Positions 9,261 to 17,371 of a stretch of 64,000 nt of DNA are shown piece after piece. This DNA is from Caldilineaceae bacterium (GTDB lineage Bacteria; Chloroflexota; Anaerolineae; Caldilineales; Caldilineaceae), in contig JAHBVH010000028.1 of the NCBI GenBank assembly GCA_019637645.1, positions 29,954 through 93,953 on the forward strand. Direction: 5' to 3'. The position numbers and the translations under genes were made by a program. Every line of letters begins with the position of its first letter. Within the stretch, counting starts at the first letter, position 1. The notes under the pieces were generated by a model. It did no database searches, was not told the origin of the DNA, and saw nothing but the letters and a program-made list of their open reading frames with translations.

Positions 9261-9986
9261 ATGATGACTTCTGAAAAAACGATTCTTCCGGCGACGGATG
9301 ATAAACCACAATTTGTCAATCACATGTTTGCCCGCATTGCCGCGACCTATGATCTCGTCAATCGCCTGATGAGCCTGGGGCAAGATCAGCAGTGGCGACG
9401 TGAGTTGCTGGATTATTGCAACTTGCCGCCCCATGGTACGCTCCTCGATGTTGGCACCGGGACCGGTGATATTGCCTATGCTGCAATGCAACGCTATCCT
9501 GGCGTGCAGGCTTTTGGTAGCGACTTTACCTATGAAATGATGGCGGCTGGTGTTGGGAAAATGCCTGGCCGCGTGCTGCCCTTTACCCAAGGCGATACCT
9601 TTGCGCTACCTTATCCCGATCATACCTTCGATGCCGTGGTCAGTGGCTTTATGATCCGCAACGTGGTGGATCGCGCCGCCGCGTTTCGCGAACAAGCCCG
9701 GGTGACCAAGCCGGGGGGCCGGGTGGTCTGTCTGGAAATTACGCCACCCAGCAATTCGCTCTTGGGACCCTTCTTTAGCCTCTACTTTTTTCGCTTCGTA
9801 CCGCTCTTGGGTGGCATTGTTAGCGGCGATCCCCAGGCATATCAATATCTGCCCCAAAGTACGGTTGACTTTCCAACCCCCAAGGTGCTGCAACATTTGA
9901 TGGAGCTGGGCGGATTACAGAACGTAGTCTATCAGGAGCGTATGTTTGGCACGGTTGCCATTCATGTGGGCACCAAAGTGGCCTAG
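9261..9986 (+). CDS. ubiE: Demethylmenaquinone methyltransferase UbiE/MenG
   Basis: A 241-aa SAM-dependent methyltransferase of the UbiE/COQ5 family, the last step of menaquinone synthesis. Typical features in order: FDxIA-like opening QFVNHMFARIAATYDLVN, the SAM loop LLDVGTGTGDIA, then SGFMIRNVVD and PGGRVVCLEI, with the LPQST family motif near the C-terminus. ATG codons at 9261 and 9264 and a TTG at 9258 are all possible starts; no clear ribosome site decides between them. The gene stands alone and is convergent with the SEC-C protein. In Chloroflexota the quinone is usually menaquinone, so MenG is the likely role. Confidence 0.92.
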   Translation: MMTSEKTILPATDDKPQFVNHMFARIAATYDLVNRLMSLGQDQQWRRELLDYCNLPPHGTLLDVGTGTGDIAYAAMQRYPGVQAFGSDFTYEMMAAGVGKMPGRVLPFTQGDTFALPYPDHTFDAVVSGFMIRNVVDRAAAFREQARVTKPGGRVVCLEITPPSNSLLGPFFSLYFFRFVPLLGGIVSGDPQAYQYLPQSTVDFPTPKVLQHLMELGGLQNVVYQERMFGTVAIHVGTKVA

Positions 9987-10004
9987 GCAACAAACCGTGT
10001 CACC

Positions 10005-11054
10005 TTATTGATCCGTAGCGGGGGTGACCTCCGCTGCATCCATTACGCGATGATGTACGCCATGACAGTCCACAAACGCGAGGCCGGAACCACAATAGCA
10101 AGGGCTGTCGGCCTCGATGGGGGCAAAGAAGGTATCCGCCACCGGCAACAGGTCAAAATAGCCAGGGGGTGGCTGATCGTCGAAGAGCGGCTCGGCGTCG
10201 GCCAAGGTCGGGAAGATGGCCGTAAAATCCTGGCTTAAATCCAGGGAACGGACAGCAAAGGGGAAGGCGAAGTGGTGGTGTTCTTGCAGCGCAACCGCTC
10301 GCTCAACGAGTGTTTCGGGAGCAGGGGTCGCCTGTGTGGTGGCATAGAGCAAAATATTGCCAACCGGTAATGGATTGACGTAGATGGTTGGAAACACCTG
10401 TTGCAGACTTTTGACCCGGGCTTCTAGATAGGGATCCGTCTCCAATAAGTTGATCACTAATACCCCGGTTGCGCTCAGCCGTTCACGACAAAGGGTATAA
10501 AATTCCACAGTACTCATCCGATAGGGCACATAGCCGCGATCCAGAAAGACATCGAGAAAGATAAAGTCGTAGGGCTCGCGCTGGGCCGCCAATAACATTC
10601 GGCCATCGGCCAAGTTGACATGCAAACGTTCATCGACTCCCAACCCAAAATAGCGCGTGGCCATTTCGATCATGGCCGGTTCAATCTCACTGCAGAGAAT
10701 GGTGGCCTGAGGAAAGTGATGATGCAATACAAGCGGCACACAGCCCCCGCCCAAGCCTGCAATATAAATCCGCGTGGGTGCTGGTTGCCAGAGCAGCCCG
10801 AGCAGCGCGGCTTGGGTGTAATCGTCAAACAGGGCCAGCGGATCGGCTAGTTGCATTTCCGATTGCATCACACCCGAATCTGGGTGTTGGGGGTCCAGAA
10901 GCCAGAGCCGGAGATTGCCTTCGGCCTTGGTCACAATGATAAAGTAGACCCCATGCAACTCGGCATAGAGGGTGCCATCTGGCTCAGCTTGCCAGGGTTG
11001 CAAGCGCTCCATAATGGCTTGACGGTTTTTCGTGAGCCAGTTTGTTTCATTCAT
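10005..11054 (-). CDS. Spermidine-synthase-like protein with C-terminal SEC-C zinc motif
   Basis: A 349-aa protein starting at MNETNWLTK. The central part is a class I Rossmann methyltransferase-like fold of the polyamine synthase type: IAGLGGGCVPLVL at the nucleotide loop, CSEIEPAMIE, then DFIFLDVF. The C-terminal 30 residues contain a SEC-C zinc-binding motif (SPCYCGSGLAFVDCHG), normally found at the end of SecA and as an add-on in other proteins. A propylamine transfer role is not assured, because many such proteins are uncharacterised. The open frame extends 58 codons upstream, but those codons cross the tandem promoter repeats and look non-coding. Confidence 0.82.
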   Translation of the reverse strand: MNETNWLTKNRQAIMERLQPWQAEPDGTLYAELHGVYFIIVTKAEGNLRLWLLDPQHPDSGVMQSEMQLADPLALFDDYTQAALLGLLWQPAPTRIYIAGLGGGCVPLVLHHHFPQATILCSEIEPAMIEMATRYFGLGVDERLHVNLADGRMLLAAQREPYDFIFLDVFLDRGYVPYRMSTVEFYTLCRERLSATGVLVINLLETDPYLEARVKSLQQVFPTIYVNPLPVGNILLYATTQATPAPETLVERAVALQEHHHFAFPFAVRSLDLSQDFTAIFPTLADAEPLFDDQPPPGYFDLLPVADTFFAPIEADSPCYCGSGLAFVDCHGVHHRVMDAAEVTPATDQ

Positions 11055-11069
11055 GCAGATTGACCACTT

Positions 11070-11099
11070 CTGTGTATATCTGTGTATATCTGTGTATAA
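11070..11099. repeat. Three 10-bp tandem repeats resembling DnaA boxes
   Basis: Unit TGTGTATATC is repeated with a 10-nt period. On the minus strand the first copy reads TTATACACA, which fits the DnaA-box consensus TTATNCACA; the other two differ at the first base. They lie 16-45 nt before the SEC-C protein start and may instead be part of its promoter. Confidence 0.6.
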
Positions 11100-11140
11100 T
11101 AATAGGGTAGCGTGAGCGATAGGACAGATCTTGTCATTTA

Positions 11141-11162
11141 GTTGGCGCTGTGGTGCGCCAAC
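11141..11162. repeat. Short perfect hairpin between divergent genes
   Basis: GTTGGCGC and GCGCCAAC pair around TGTGGT. The left 14 nt recur at 18214-18227, in the leader of the isomerase gene. Role unknown. Confidence 0.5.
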
Positions 11163-11338
11163 GGCCAAGAAGCTAGCCGGGTATTCCCGCCCGAGGCTGA
11201 TGAACATTAGGGCGGTGCGGCGTCGCATACCAATACCTTAATCAGCCCCCTGATTTTTTTGCATTTAGGCATTTTCTATTATTCTACGCTACTCATGCAG
11301 CTAGCGACTACGCTACCAAGGTGAAAGGAGCCCACCCG

Positions 11339-12109
11339 GTGACAGCCAACGCGATTGACAAGCTTGACCTCCACGGTACCCGTGCTGCCTTGCGCGGCAA
11401 TCCTAGTTTTGTTTGGCGGGCCGGCCAGGATCGTCGCCTCAATCTGATTTTACACTGGGCACCACCAACCGCCGAAACTACGTTAGGCGCGGTGCTCGTC
11501 AATGGCTGTGGGGTGGGCATGTATGTCAAGGCATTGCTCCCCTACACGGAGCAAATGTATGGGATCGACATTGAGGCCGAGCATCTCTATCGCGCGGCCA
11601 ACGCCGTGCCCACGGCCCATTTGCAGCTAGCGGCCTGCGAAGCCTTGCCCTATCCTGACCAATTCTTTGATCTCGTCCTTAACCACGAGGTGATCGAGCA
11701 TGTCGATGATGATCGGGCGGCGGCACAAGAGATGGTGCGGGTGCTCAAGCCTGGGGGGCGGGCGATCCTCTTTGCGCCGAATCGTCTCTATCCCTTTGAA
11801 ACTCACGGCCATTACTGGCGTGGTGTCTATCACTTTGGTAACACCCCGCTGATCAACTACTTGCCAGACCGGTGGCGCAATCAACTCGCACCCCATGTGC
11901 GTGCCTACACGGCCCAAGGGCTACGGGATCTGTTTGTTGGCGAACCCGTCCGCGTGCTTCACCATACACAGATCTATCCAGGCTACGATAACCTGAGTGC
12001 ACGCCGCCCGGCGTTGGGTCAATGGCTGCGACGCATCACCTATGCCCTCGAAAACTCACCCCTCACCCGCTTGGGAATCAGTCATTTGTTAGTCGTCGAA
12101 AAGGTCTGA
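11339..12109 (+). CDS. Class I SAM-dependent methyltransferase
   Basis: A 256-aa methyltransferase of the Methyltransf_11 type. The SAM loop is LVNGCGVGMYVKAL, the acidic loop is YGIDIEAEHL, and the post-core has LNHEVIEHVDDD followed by VLKPGGRAILFAPN. The C-terminal part contains a THGHYWRGVYHFG segment typical of sugar or lipid methyltransferase relatives. The GTG at 11339 is chosen because AAAGGAG lies 8 nt upstream; the GTG at 11321 overlaps that ribosome site. It is divergent from the SEC-C gene. Substrate unknown. Confidence 0.88.
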   Translation: MTANAIDKLDLHGTRAALRGNPSFVWRAGQDRRLNLILHWAPPTAETTLGAVLVNGCGVGMYVKALLPYTEQMYGIDIEAEHLYRAANAVPTAHLQLAACEALPYPDQFFDLVLNHEVIEHVDDDRAAAQEMVRVLKPGGRAILFAPNRLYPFETHGHYWRGVYHFGNTPLINYLPDRWRNQLAPHVRAYTAQGLRDLFVGEPVRVLHHTQIYPGYDNLSARRPALGQWLRRITYALENSPLTRLGISHLLVVEKV

Positions 12110-12204
12110 TCAGGCGTATAATTCCAGGTGAAAGCAAATTCGGCTTTACTTGGAAAGACAACTGTGACCACTACCGATCCAATCTATAAAAATTTAGAAT
12201 AGAT

Positions 12205-12228
12205 AAAGGGGGTGAATGCCTCCTTTTT
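12205..12228 (+). terminator. Probable intrinsic terminator
   Basis: AAAGGGGG pairs with CCTCCTTT and runs into a T tract, about 95 nt after the methyltransferase stop. Confidence 0.5.
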
Positions 12229-12292
12229 CGCTGTTAGCTACCGGACGCTATCACGAAGTTCGCGATGGCCCTGAATAAACCCCTATATAGTA

Positions 12293-12320
12293 TTGACAAG
12301 ATACCCATATATGTTACCAT
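12293..12320 (+). promoter_or_regulatory. brnTA promoter, possibly with operator
   Basis: TTGACA (12293-12298), a 16-nt spacer and TACCAT (12315-12320). The predicted +1 is the A of the BrnT ATG at 12327, so the message may be leaderless. The spacer includes the palindrome CATATATG (12306-12313), a candidate site for autoregulation by BrnA. Confidence 0.6.
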
Positions 12321-12326
12321 ATAAAT

Positions 12327-12604
12327 ATGGCTAATTTTGAGTGGGATGAGAACAAAAATCGAGAGAATCAAGCAAAGCACAAAATAAGTTTTGAAGTCGC
12401 CCAATCTGCCTTTGCTGACCGCAACCGTATTCTAACGGAAGATCTGGCTCACAGTACTCTCGAAGAGAAACGATACTACTGCATCGGGAAAATAGGCAAC
12501 CAAGTATGTATAGTACGCTTTACCTACCGAACCGGAAAATTAGAATCTTTGGCGCAGGCTACTGGCGGAAGGCAAGGGAACTTTATGAACACACGAATCA
12601 ATAA
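12327..12604 (+). pseudogene. brnT: BrnT toxin, frameshifted near its 3' end
   Basis: BrnT is a RelE-fold ribonuclease toxin, here starting MANFEWDENKNRENQAKHK, which matches the family opening FxWDxxKxxxNxxKH. The reading frame is normal to VRFTYRTGK. It then needs a -1 shift at the four-A run 12536-12539 to read RIFGAGYWRKARELYE, the conserved BrnT end, stopping at 12602-12604. As written, the frame instead runs on into the antitoxin and gives an artificial 182-aa fusion (12327-12875). Adding one A would restore an intact 92-aa toxin. This is a genuine inactivation, a sequencing error in a homopolymer, or -1 slippage. Confidence 0.85.
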
Positions 12605-12875
12605 AAAAACGCTAAAGATCGGTGCTGTAGTAAAAGGCGCCCACGGTGATATGAAGCTGATCGAGGATTTTTTGCCAAGTCCTGCTGACCTCGTTTTTAA
12701 AGAGAGCAGGCCAAAAGTTAAAATCACGCTAGAGGTTGATTCAGATGTGATTGCCTTTTTTAAGGAGGAGGCAGAAAAGCAGGGCGGAAGAAGGTACCAA
12801 CCGATGGTACGTGAAGTGCTAAAATGGTATGTCGAGCAGCAAAAACAACAGAAAAATTTGAATGCAACGGAATAG
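12585..12875 (+). CDS. brnA: BrnA-type antitoxin
   Basis: A 96-aa antitoxin of the BrnA family, which binds BrnT and represses the operon through a C-terminal ribbon-helix-helix. The signature KVKITLEVDSDVIAFFKEEAEKQGG followed by YQPMVREVLKWYVEQ is the DNA-binding part, written here as two conserved segments: KITLEVDSDVIAFF and YQPMVREVLKWY. The ATG overlaps the restored toxin end by 20 nt, the same overlap as at the second locus at 23.25 kb. Its frame equals that of the truncated toxin, so either a fusion protein or free antitoxin could be made. Confidence 0.85.
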   Translation: MNTRINKKTLKIGAVVKGAHGDMKLIEDFLPSPADLVFKESRPKVKITLEVDSDVIAFFKEEAEKQGGRRYQPMVREVLKWYVEQQKQQKNLNATE

Positions 12876-12885
12876 ACCGTAGAAT
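12858..12885 (+). promoter_or_regulatory. Probable promoter of the HipA-like gene
   Basis: TTGAAT (12858-12863), a 16-nt spacer and TAGAAT (12880-12885). Predicted start is near 12892, leaving about 8 nt before the ATG at 12900. Confidence 0.45.
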
Positions 12886-12899
12886 CGATTGATGGCCTT

Positions 12900-13682
12900 A
12901 TGATCCGAACGGTGACTGCCACTCGTTACATCCACCCGCTGCGGGAAGGGGGCTCGGTGCCTGCCGTGGTCGAGGCGGATGATGGCGAGTTATATGTGAT
13001 GAAATTTGTTGGCGCGGCCCAAGGTGCCAAAGCCCTGATTGCCGAATTGGTGGCTGGGGAAATTGCGCGCACGTTGGGGTTGCGCTTGCCCGAAATCGTG
13101 TTGATCGAACTGGATCCGGTCTTAGGCCGCTCGGAACCCCACCCCGAAATCCGCGATCTGATCCAAGCCAGCGGTGGCTTAAATTTGGCGCTGCGCTATC
13201 TGCCCAGTGCCTTTGCCTACAATCCGCTTTTGCAACCGCCCTTGGCTGCTGAGCTGGCATCGGCGATTGTCTGGTTCGATGCCTATGTGACCAATGTTGA
13301 TCGCACGCCGCGCAATGTCAACATGTTACTCTGGCAGGATGAACTCTGGCTGATCGACCATGGGGCTGCGCTCTATTTTCATTATGACTGGACCGATTAT
13401 CTTGAACGTAGCCGTTCGCCCTTTGCCTTCATCCGCCAACATGTCTTGATCAAGCTGGCAAGCAAGCTGCGCACGGTGGATGAACAATTTCGGCCTCTAC
13501 TCACCCCAGCGCGCTTACAAGAGATTGTGAGCTGGATCCCAACGGTTTGGCTGGGCGATGAAAAGCAGTTTGCCGATGCCGCGGCCCATCGCGCCGCGTA
13601 TGCCGACTATTTAAGCGCGCGCGTGGCCGCAGCCGATACCTTTGTGGGGGAGGCGGTGAATGCCCACGCTGCACTCGTATGA
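12900..13682 (+). CDS. HipA-like kinase domain protein
   Basis: A 260-aa protein with the HipA/PI-kinase fold. Visible kinase positions are Lys35 in YVMKF (ATP), Asp134 and Asn139 in VTNVDRTPRNVN (catalytic loop) and Asp153 in LIDHGAAL (metal, DFG-like). It lacks the N-subdomain and DNA-binding partner of the E. coli HipBA toxin. It overlaps the DUF3037 gene by 23 nt, a pairing that recurs widely in bacteria and suggests the two act together. Whether it is a toxin, a defence component or a housekeeping kinase is unknown. Confidence 0.88.
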   Translation: MIRTVTATRYIHPLREGGSVPAVVEADDGELYVMKFVGAAQGAKALIAELVAGEIARTLGLRLPEIVLIELDPVLGRSEPHPEIRDLIQASGGLNLALRYLPSAFAYNPLLQPPLAAELASAIVWFDAYVTNVDRTPRNVNMLLWQDELWLIDHGAALYFHYDWTDYLERSRSPFAFIRQHVLIKLASKLRTVDEQFRPLLTPARLQEIVSWIPTVWLGDEKQFADAAAHRAAYADYLSARVAAADTFVGEAVNAHAALV

Positions 13683-14055
13683 TTATGCCTATATCCAGGT
13701 GGTGCCGCGCGTGGAGCGCTGTGAGTTTATCAACGCGGGTGTGATTCTCTTCTGCCGCACCAAGCGCTTTCTCAACGCCGCGGTACAACTGGACGAAGAA
13801 CGGCTGCGCGCCTTGGCCCCGTATCTATCACCGCGGCTGGTACGTACCCATTTAGAACTGATTCCCCGCATTTGTGCGGGTGAGGGACCCATTGGCCAGA
13901 TGGAACGCGCTGAACGCTTTCATTGGCTGGTGGCGCCCCACAGCACTATCATCCAAAGTTCGCCGGTTCACTCCGGCCTCTGTAGCGATCCCGCTGTGGC
14001 GCTCGCAACGTTGACCGAGCAATTACAGCTTCCGCTACACCTGACCGGTTTTTAA
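13660..14055 (+). CDS. DUF3037 family protein
   Basis: A 131-aa protein of the DUF3037 family, recognised by the opening YDYAYIQVVPRVERCEFINAG and the segment FCRTKRFLNAAV (given as short motifs YAYIQVVPRVE and GVILFCRTKRFL). The ATG at 13660 lies inside the end of the HipA-like gene, so translation is coupled. Its last codons are contained in a perfect palindrome (14037-14070) that also carries the TAA stop, so a hairpin forms right at the end of the message. Biochemical role unknown. Confidence 0.88.
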   Translation: MPTLHSYDYAYIQVVPRVERCEFINAGVILFCRTKRFLNAAVQLDEERLRALAPYLSPRLVRTHLELIPRICAGEGPIGQMERAERFHWLVAPHSTIIQSSPVHSGLCSDPAVALATLTEQLQLPLHLTGF

Positions 14056-14070
14056 AAACCGGTCAGGTGT
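14037..14070. repeat. Palindromic repeat (copy 3) spanning a stop codon
   Basis: A perfect 34-nt palindrome with arms ACACCTGACCGG and CCGGTCAGGTGT around TTTTTAAAAA. It encodes the last residues of the DUF3037 protein, and its centre supplies the TAA. Confidence 0.9.
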
Positions 14071-14102
14071 AGGCTGGTCCTATCTCCTTTGCCGATGGTT
14101 GC

Positions 14103-14891
14103 TTAGGCCCATGCGCCCTTGGCGAGTAGCCCACCGTCCACATTGACATAGGAGCCCGTCATAAAAGACGCCTTATCACTGGCGAGGAAGAGCACCACAT
14201 TGGCGACCTCTTGTGGCTGCCCAATGCGGTTCAACGGGTGGGCGGCGCCCCACCGCGCCCGGAGGCTGTCAACCGTTTCACCAGAGGCCGCCGCGGCTTC
14301 GGCCACCAAGGGCGTTTCGATGGTGCCAGGATTCACCGCAAGCACACGGATATTATCTTGGGCATATTCTAGCGCCAATTGACGGGTCAACGACAGATCG
14401 CCCCCTTTGCTGGCGGCATAGGGCGCTACGCCCCACGCTGATTGGATCCCTTGCACGCTAGCTGTGTTGATAATCGCGCCACCGCCCCGCTTTTTCATCT
14501 CGGGTACACAATATTTGGTCATCAAAAAGCGGCTCTTGAGATTGACATTGATGATCCGATCCCACAGCTCTTCCGCCAGCTCATGGGCCGGGACATAGCT
14601 GTCCGTCGGCTGGATGCCAACGTTGTTACAGAGCACATCGACGCCGCCAAACTCGGCGACTGTCTTCTCGACCAATGCTTTACATTCGGCGGCTTGACTG
14701 ACATCCGCTTTGGCAAAGATCAATTTGCCTTCAGCCGCTTGCGCTAATTGGGTGATTTCTTCGCCAGCCTTGACATCCACATCGGCACAGACGACGCTGG
14801 CACCGGCGCGGGCAAAGGTCAGGCTGATGGCGCGGCCAATCCCCTTGGCACCACCGGTGACGATGACGACTTTTCCTGTATATTCGCCCAT
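14103..14891 (-). CDS. Short-chain dehydrogenase/reductase
   Basis: A 262-aa classical SDR. The cofactor loop TGGAKGIGRAIS, the acidic CADVDVK after beta-2 (NAD preference), NNVG, and the catalytic Ser then YAASKGG are all present, with the C-terminal PxxVA and VDGG ends typical of glucose-1-dehydrogenase-like and sugar or polyol dehydrogenases. AAGGAAA precedes the ATG. It converges on the DUF3037 gene. Substrate unknown; sugar-alcohol or keto-sugar reduction is the usual role of such enzymes. Confidence 0.93.
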   Translation of the reverse strand: MGEYTGKVVIVTGGAKGIGRAISLTFARAGASVVCADVDVKAGEEITQLAQAAEGKLIFAKADVSQAAECKALVEKTVAEFGGVDVLCNNVGIQPTDSYVPAHELAEELWDRIINVNLKSRFLMTKYCVPEMKKRGGGAIINTASVQGIQSAWGVAPYAASKGGDLSLTRQLALEYAQDNIRVLAVNPGTIETPLVAEAAAASGETVDSLRARWGAAHPLNRIGQPQEVANVVLFLASDKASFMTGSYVNVDGGLLAKGAWA

Positions 14892-15035
14892 GGTTTCCTT
14901 CTTTGCTTTATTCCGTAGAGATTCGATTTCGTTGTTGGGTTAGGGAGTCACTTCATCATTCAATACATCGTTCAGCATGTTTTTCGGTGCGTACACCGCA
15001 TACCGAAAACATGCTTTACCCTGTAGGCAACGCAT

Positions 15036-15929
15036 CTACCGATCAGTCTTTGCATCAGCAATACGTTGTTCCGCGAGTGTACAATAGTCCGCAGAAACAT
15101 CAAAGCCTACATAATGGCGTTGATTTTGTACCGCGGCGACGCCGGTGCTCCCCGACCCCATAAAGGGATCGAGCACGACGTCATCCACATAAGAATAGAG
15201 GCGGATCACCCGTTCGGCCAGGGCCACTGGAAAGGGGGCTGGGTGGCCGACCCGCTTGGCCGATTCCGCGCCAATTTCCCACACAGAGAGCGTGGCGGCC
15301 ATAAACTCATCGCGGTCAATATCCGATTCCCCTTTGTCGGGCCGCGAAAAGTGCGCTTTGGCAAAGACCAACAGATATTCGTGAACATCGCGTAGGCGCG
15401 GGGCTTTGGCGCTTTGCCAGCTGCCCCAGGCACAATTTCCACTCGCCCCCTTGGCCTTGCGCCAGATGATCTCGCCCATGGGCAGAAAACCGATCGCTTG
15501 GTGGATCTCATAGAAATAGGCGTGCAAGGGAATGTATGGTTTACGCCCCAAATTCGCAATATTGACCACATAGCGCCCCCCCGGACAGAGCACCCGATAG
15601 ACTTCGCTCGCCACCTGCCGGATCAAGGCCAAGTACGTTTCCAAGCTCATGTCGTCGTCATAGCTCTTGCCTACATTATAGGGCGGTGAGGTAAAGGCCA
15701 ACCCAATGCTATTGTCTGGAATAGACCCCATGGCCGTAGCCGATTGGCAATAGATACGGTCCGCCCAAGTCTCAAGTGGGGCTTGGTTGACCGTGGAGGC
15801 TGATGGGCTCTCCGCGGCGGCATCCACAGCCTGTTCGCGATAGAGATTGCGACCATAAAAGGCCGAGGCGTCATGTGATTCACGTTTGCTGATGCCAAAT
15901 GCGGAAGTGCTGGTTTTTTTTATGGGCAT
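15036..15929 (-). CDS. Site-specific DNA methyltransferase, beta-class, probably m4C
   Basis: A 297-aa DNA methylase with the beta-class order: catalytic TSPPYN at residues 80-85 first, SAM-binding DPFMGSGST at 254-262 last. The SPPY form is typical of N4-cytosine enzymes, although some N6-adenine enzymes share it. The N-terminal 50 residues are poorly conserved and Ser/Ala-rich. No restriction endonuclease is recognisable beside it (the neighbour is a Uma2 protein), so it appears to be an orphan methylase. Target sequence cannot be predicted from the protein alone. Confidence 0.92.
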   Translation of the reverse strand: MPIKKTSTSAFGISKRESHDASAFYGRNLYREQAVDAAAESPSASTVNQAPLETWADRIYCQSATAMGSIPDNSIGLAFTSPPYNVGKSYDDDMSLETYLALIRQVASEVYRVLCPGGRYVVNIANLGRKPYIPLHAYFYEIHQAIGFLPMGEIIWRKAKGASGNCAWGSWQSAKAPRLRDVHEYLLVFAKAHFSRPDKGESDIDRDEFMAATLSVWEIGAESAKRVGHPAPFPVALAERVIRLYSYVDDVVLDPFMGSGSTGVAAVQNQRHYVGFDVSADYCTLAEQRIADAKTDR

Positions 15930-16053
15930 AGAGTATATACAAGGATGGTGAACCGGATCGGAGCTATGTAGCTACACAAGTTCTAACAGACTTTGAACGC
16001 CAATCAGGTAGTTGGTCACACTGAGCAAGTGCGTAACGCCTACAAGAAACGGC

Positions 16054-16836
16054 TTATTGCGCGCCGCGTAATTTGGCTAGTTCGGCGCGCAAGCGGGCAT
16101 TCTCTGCTTCAGCGGCGCTTGCCCGCTGCGCCTCTTGCTCAGCCCGTTGCCGCGCGTCTTGGGCCGCGGTCTCAGCCGCTTGGCGGGCTTCTTCATCGGA
16201 TAGGAGACGTTTGCCATCGGTTAGATCGTATAATTGCAGTTGATTGGCTTCATCTAAGGTAATCCGCAGACCAAGCACTTGGCTAATAAATTCAGGCGGC
16301 TCGGCGGGATCCGGCATAAGCGCTAACGCCCCGAGCTCAGCGGCCTCGCGTACTGGTGCCATCGGCACATAACCGCCGCCCTGTAAGACAAAGGCACGCA
16401 GCGCTGGTTGTAGGTAATCACCAGTTGGGTCATAGAGATAATATTCCTGCACCTCTAGCTGGGCATAGAGGCGCATCTTTTTACCCAAGTCCTCATTTTG
16501 CGTGCTGTGGGAAGTCACTTCAAAGACCACTTCCGGTGCTTTCCCTTCTTCCCAAATTTTATAGGTTTTGCGTAGGTGGGGATCAACCCCGCGTACCACA
16601 AAGCAATCCGGCGCCACCGACTTGTAGCGGTTGCCTTGTTCATAGTAGACCAGGAGATTGCCACTGACATAGACCGTGTGGCCCGCAAAAAACCGTTGCA
16701 AGAGGCGGATCAGATAGAGCATGATATCGCGATGTAGATCAGACTCGGCCATGGGCTTACCATCCGTTTCGGGGTAGTGGATTTCAGTCGATTGCGCCCG
16801 TTCGGGCATCTGTGGCCAGCGCAGCGGTCTACTCAT
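16054..16836 (-). CDS. Uma2 family (DUF820) restriction-endonuclease-like protein
   Basis: A 260-aa Uma2 protein with the PD-(D/E)XK core: SVAPDCFVVRG gives the Asp, and PEVVFEVTSHSTQNED gives the Glu region followed by KKMRLYAQLEVQEYYLYD. The C-terminal 60 residues form an Ala/Glu/Arg-rich coiled coil. This family is expanded in Cyanobacteria and Chloroflexota, and its function is not settled. AAGGAG precedes the ATG. Proximity to the orphan methylase is probably accidental, because Uma2 proteins are scattered. Confidence 0.92.
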   Translation of the reverse strand: MSRPLRWPQMPERAQSTEIHYPETDGKPMAESDLHRDIMLYLIRLLQRFFAGHTVYVSGNLLVYYEQGNRYKSVAPDCFVVRGVDPHLRKTYKIWEEGKAPEVVFEVTSHSTQNEDLGKKMRLYAQLEVQEYYLYDPTGDYLQPALRAFVLQGGGYVPMAPVREAAELGALALMPDPAEPPEFISQVLGLRITLDEANQLQLYDLTDGKRLLSDEEARQAAETAAQDARQRAEQEAQRASAAEAENARLRAELAKLRGAQ

Positions 16837-16903
16837 AGCGACGCTCCTTTAGATAGCAATACAGACGATAGTAACGGTCATTTTACCATAAATAGCAACC
16901 TAT

Positions 16904-17338
16904 TTACTCTAGCGTGAGCAAATAGGCGACCAAGTCGGCTTGTTCTTGGGCCGTGAGCGCTGTGCCATAGGTTGGGCGCATGACGCCCGCCGGATAGCTC
17001 GGCACCACATAGATGTCCGGCGCGACAAGCGACTCATGGAGATAATCGGCAACGGTCTCAGCCGTGCCCTGATAATTGGCGTCGGCCAGGATCGCTTCGG
17101 CACTCGTGGCGATGCCCGCCAGCGAAGGGCCGACCAGCCGCGTCCCTGGCTGTAGCGAATGACAAGTTGCACAGCCTGGTTCAGGGCGGCTGCCCACCAA
17201 AGTCTGTTGAAAGAGCGCGGCTCCTCGTTCGGCGTCCCCTGGGGGGAGGGAGACCGCAGGGGGTGGAGGTGTCGAAGGTGTACCACAGCCAACTAACCAC
17301 AGTAGGCCGCAGAGCAAGCATAAAACGTTGATCCGCAT
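16904..17338 (-). CDS. Cytochrome c lipoprotein
   Basis: A 144-aa membrane-attached c-type cytochrome. The signal peptide ends in a lipobox, LVGC, with Cys18 as the anchor. The haem site is CATCH at residues 56-60 and Met120 in AGVMRP is the probable sixth ligand. The ATG at 17338 is chosen because GGAG lies about 9 nt upstream; an ATG five codons earlier has none. Directly downstream of the SCO gene (33 nt), it probably carries electrons to an oxidase or takes part in its assembly. Confidence 0.93.
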   Translation of the reverse strand: MRINVLCLLCGLLWLVGCGTPSTPPPPAVSLPPGDAERGAALFQQTLVGSRPEPGCATCHSLQPGTRLVGPSLAGIATSAEAILADANYQGTAETVADYLHESLVAPDIYVVPSYPAGVMRPTYGTALTAQEQADLVAYLLTLE

Positions 17339-17371
17339 GAAAGGGCTCTCCATTGCTCACAAAGAAAGTGC

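Noticed and set aside
12327..12875. Single 182-aa BrnT-BrnA protein as a natural fusion
   Set aside because: The true BrnT end is present in the next frame and the 20-nt overlap matches the second locus, so a one-base shift explains it better.
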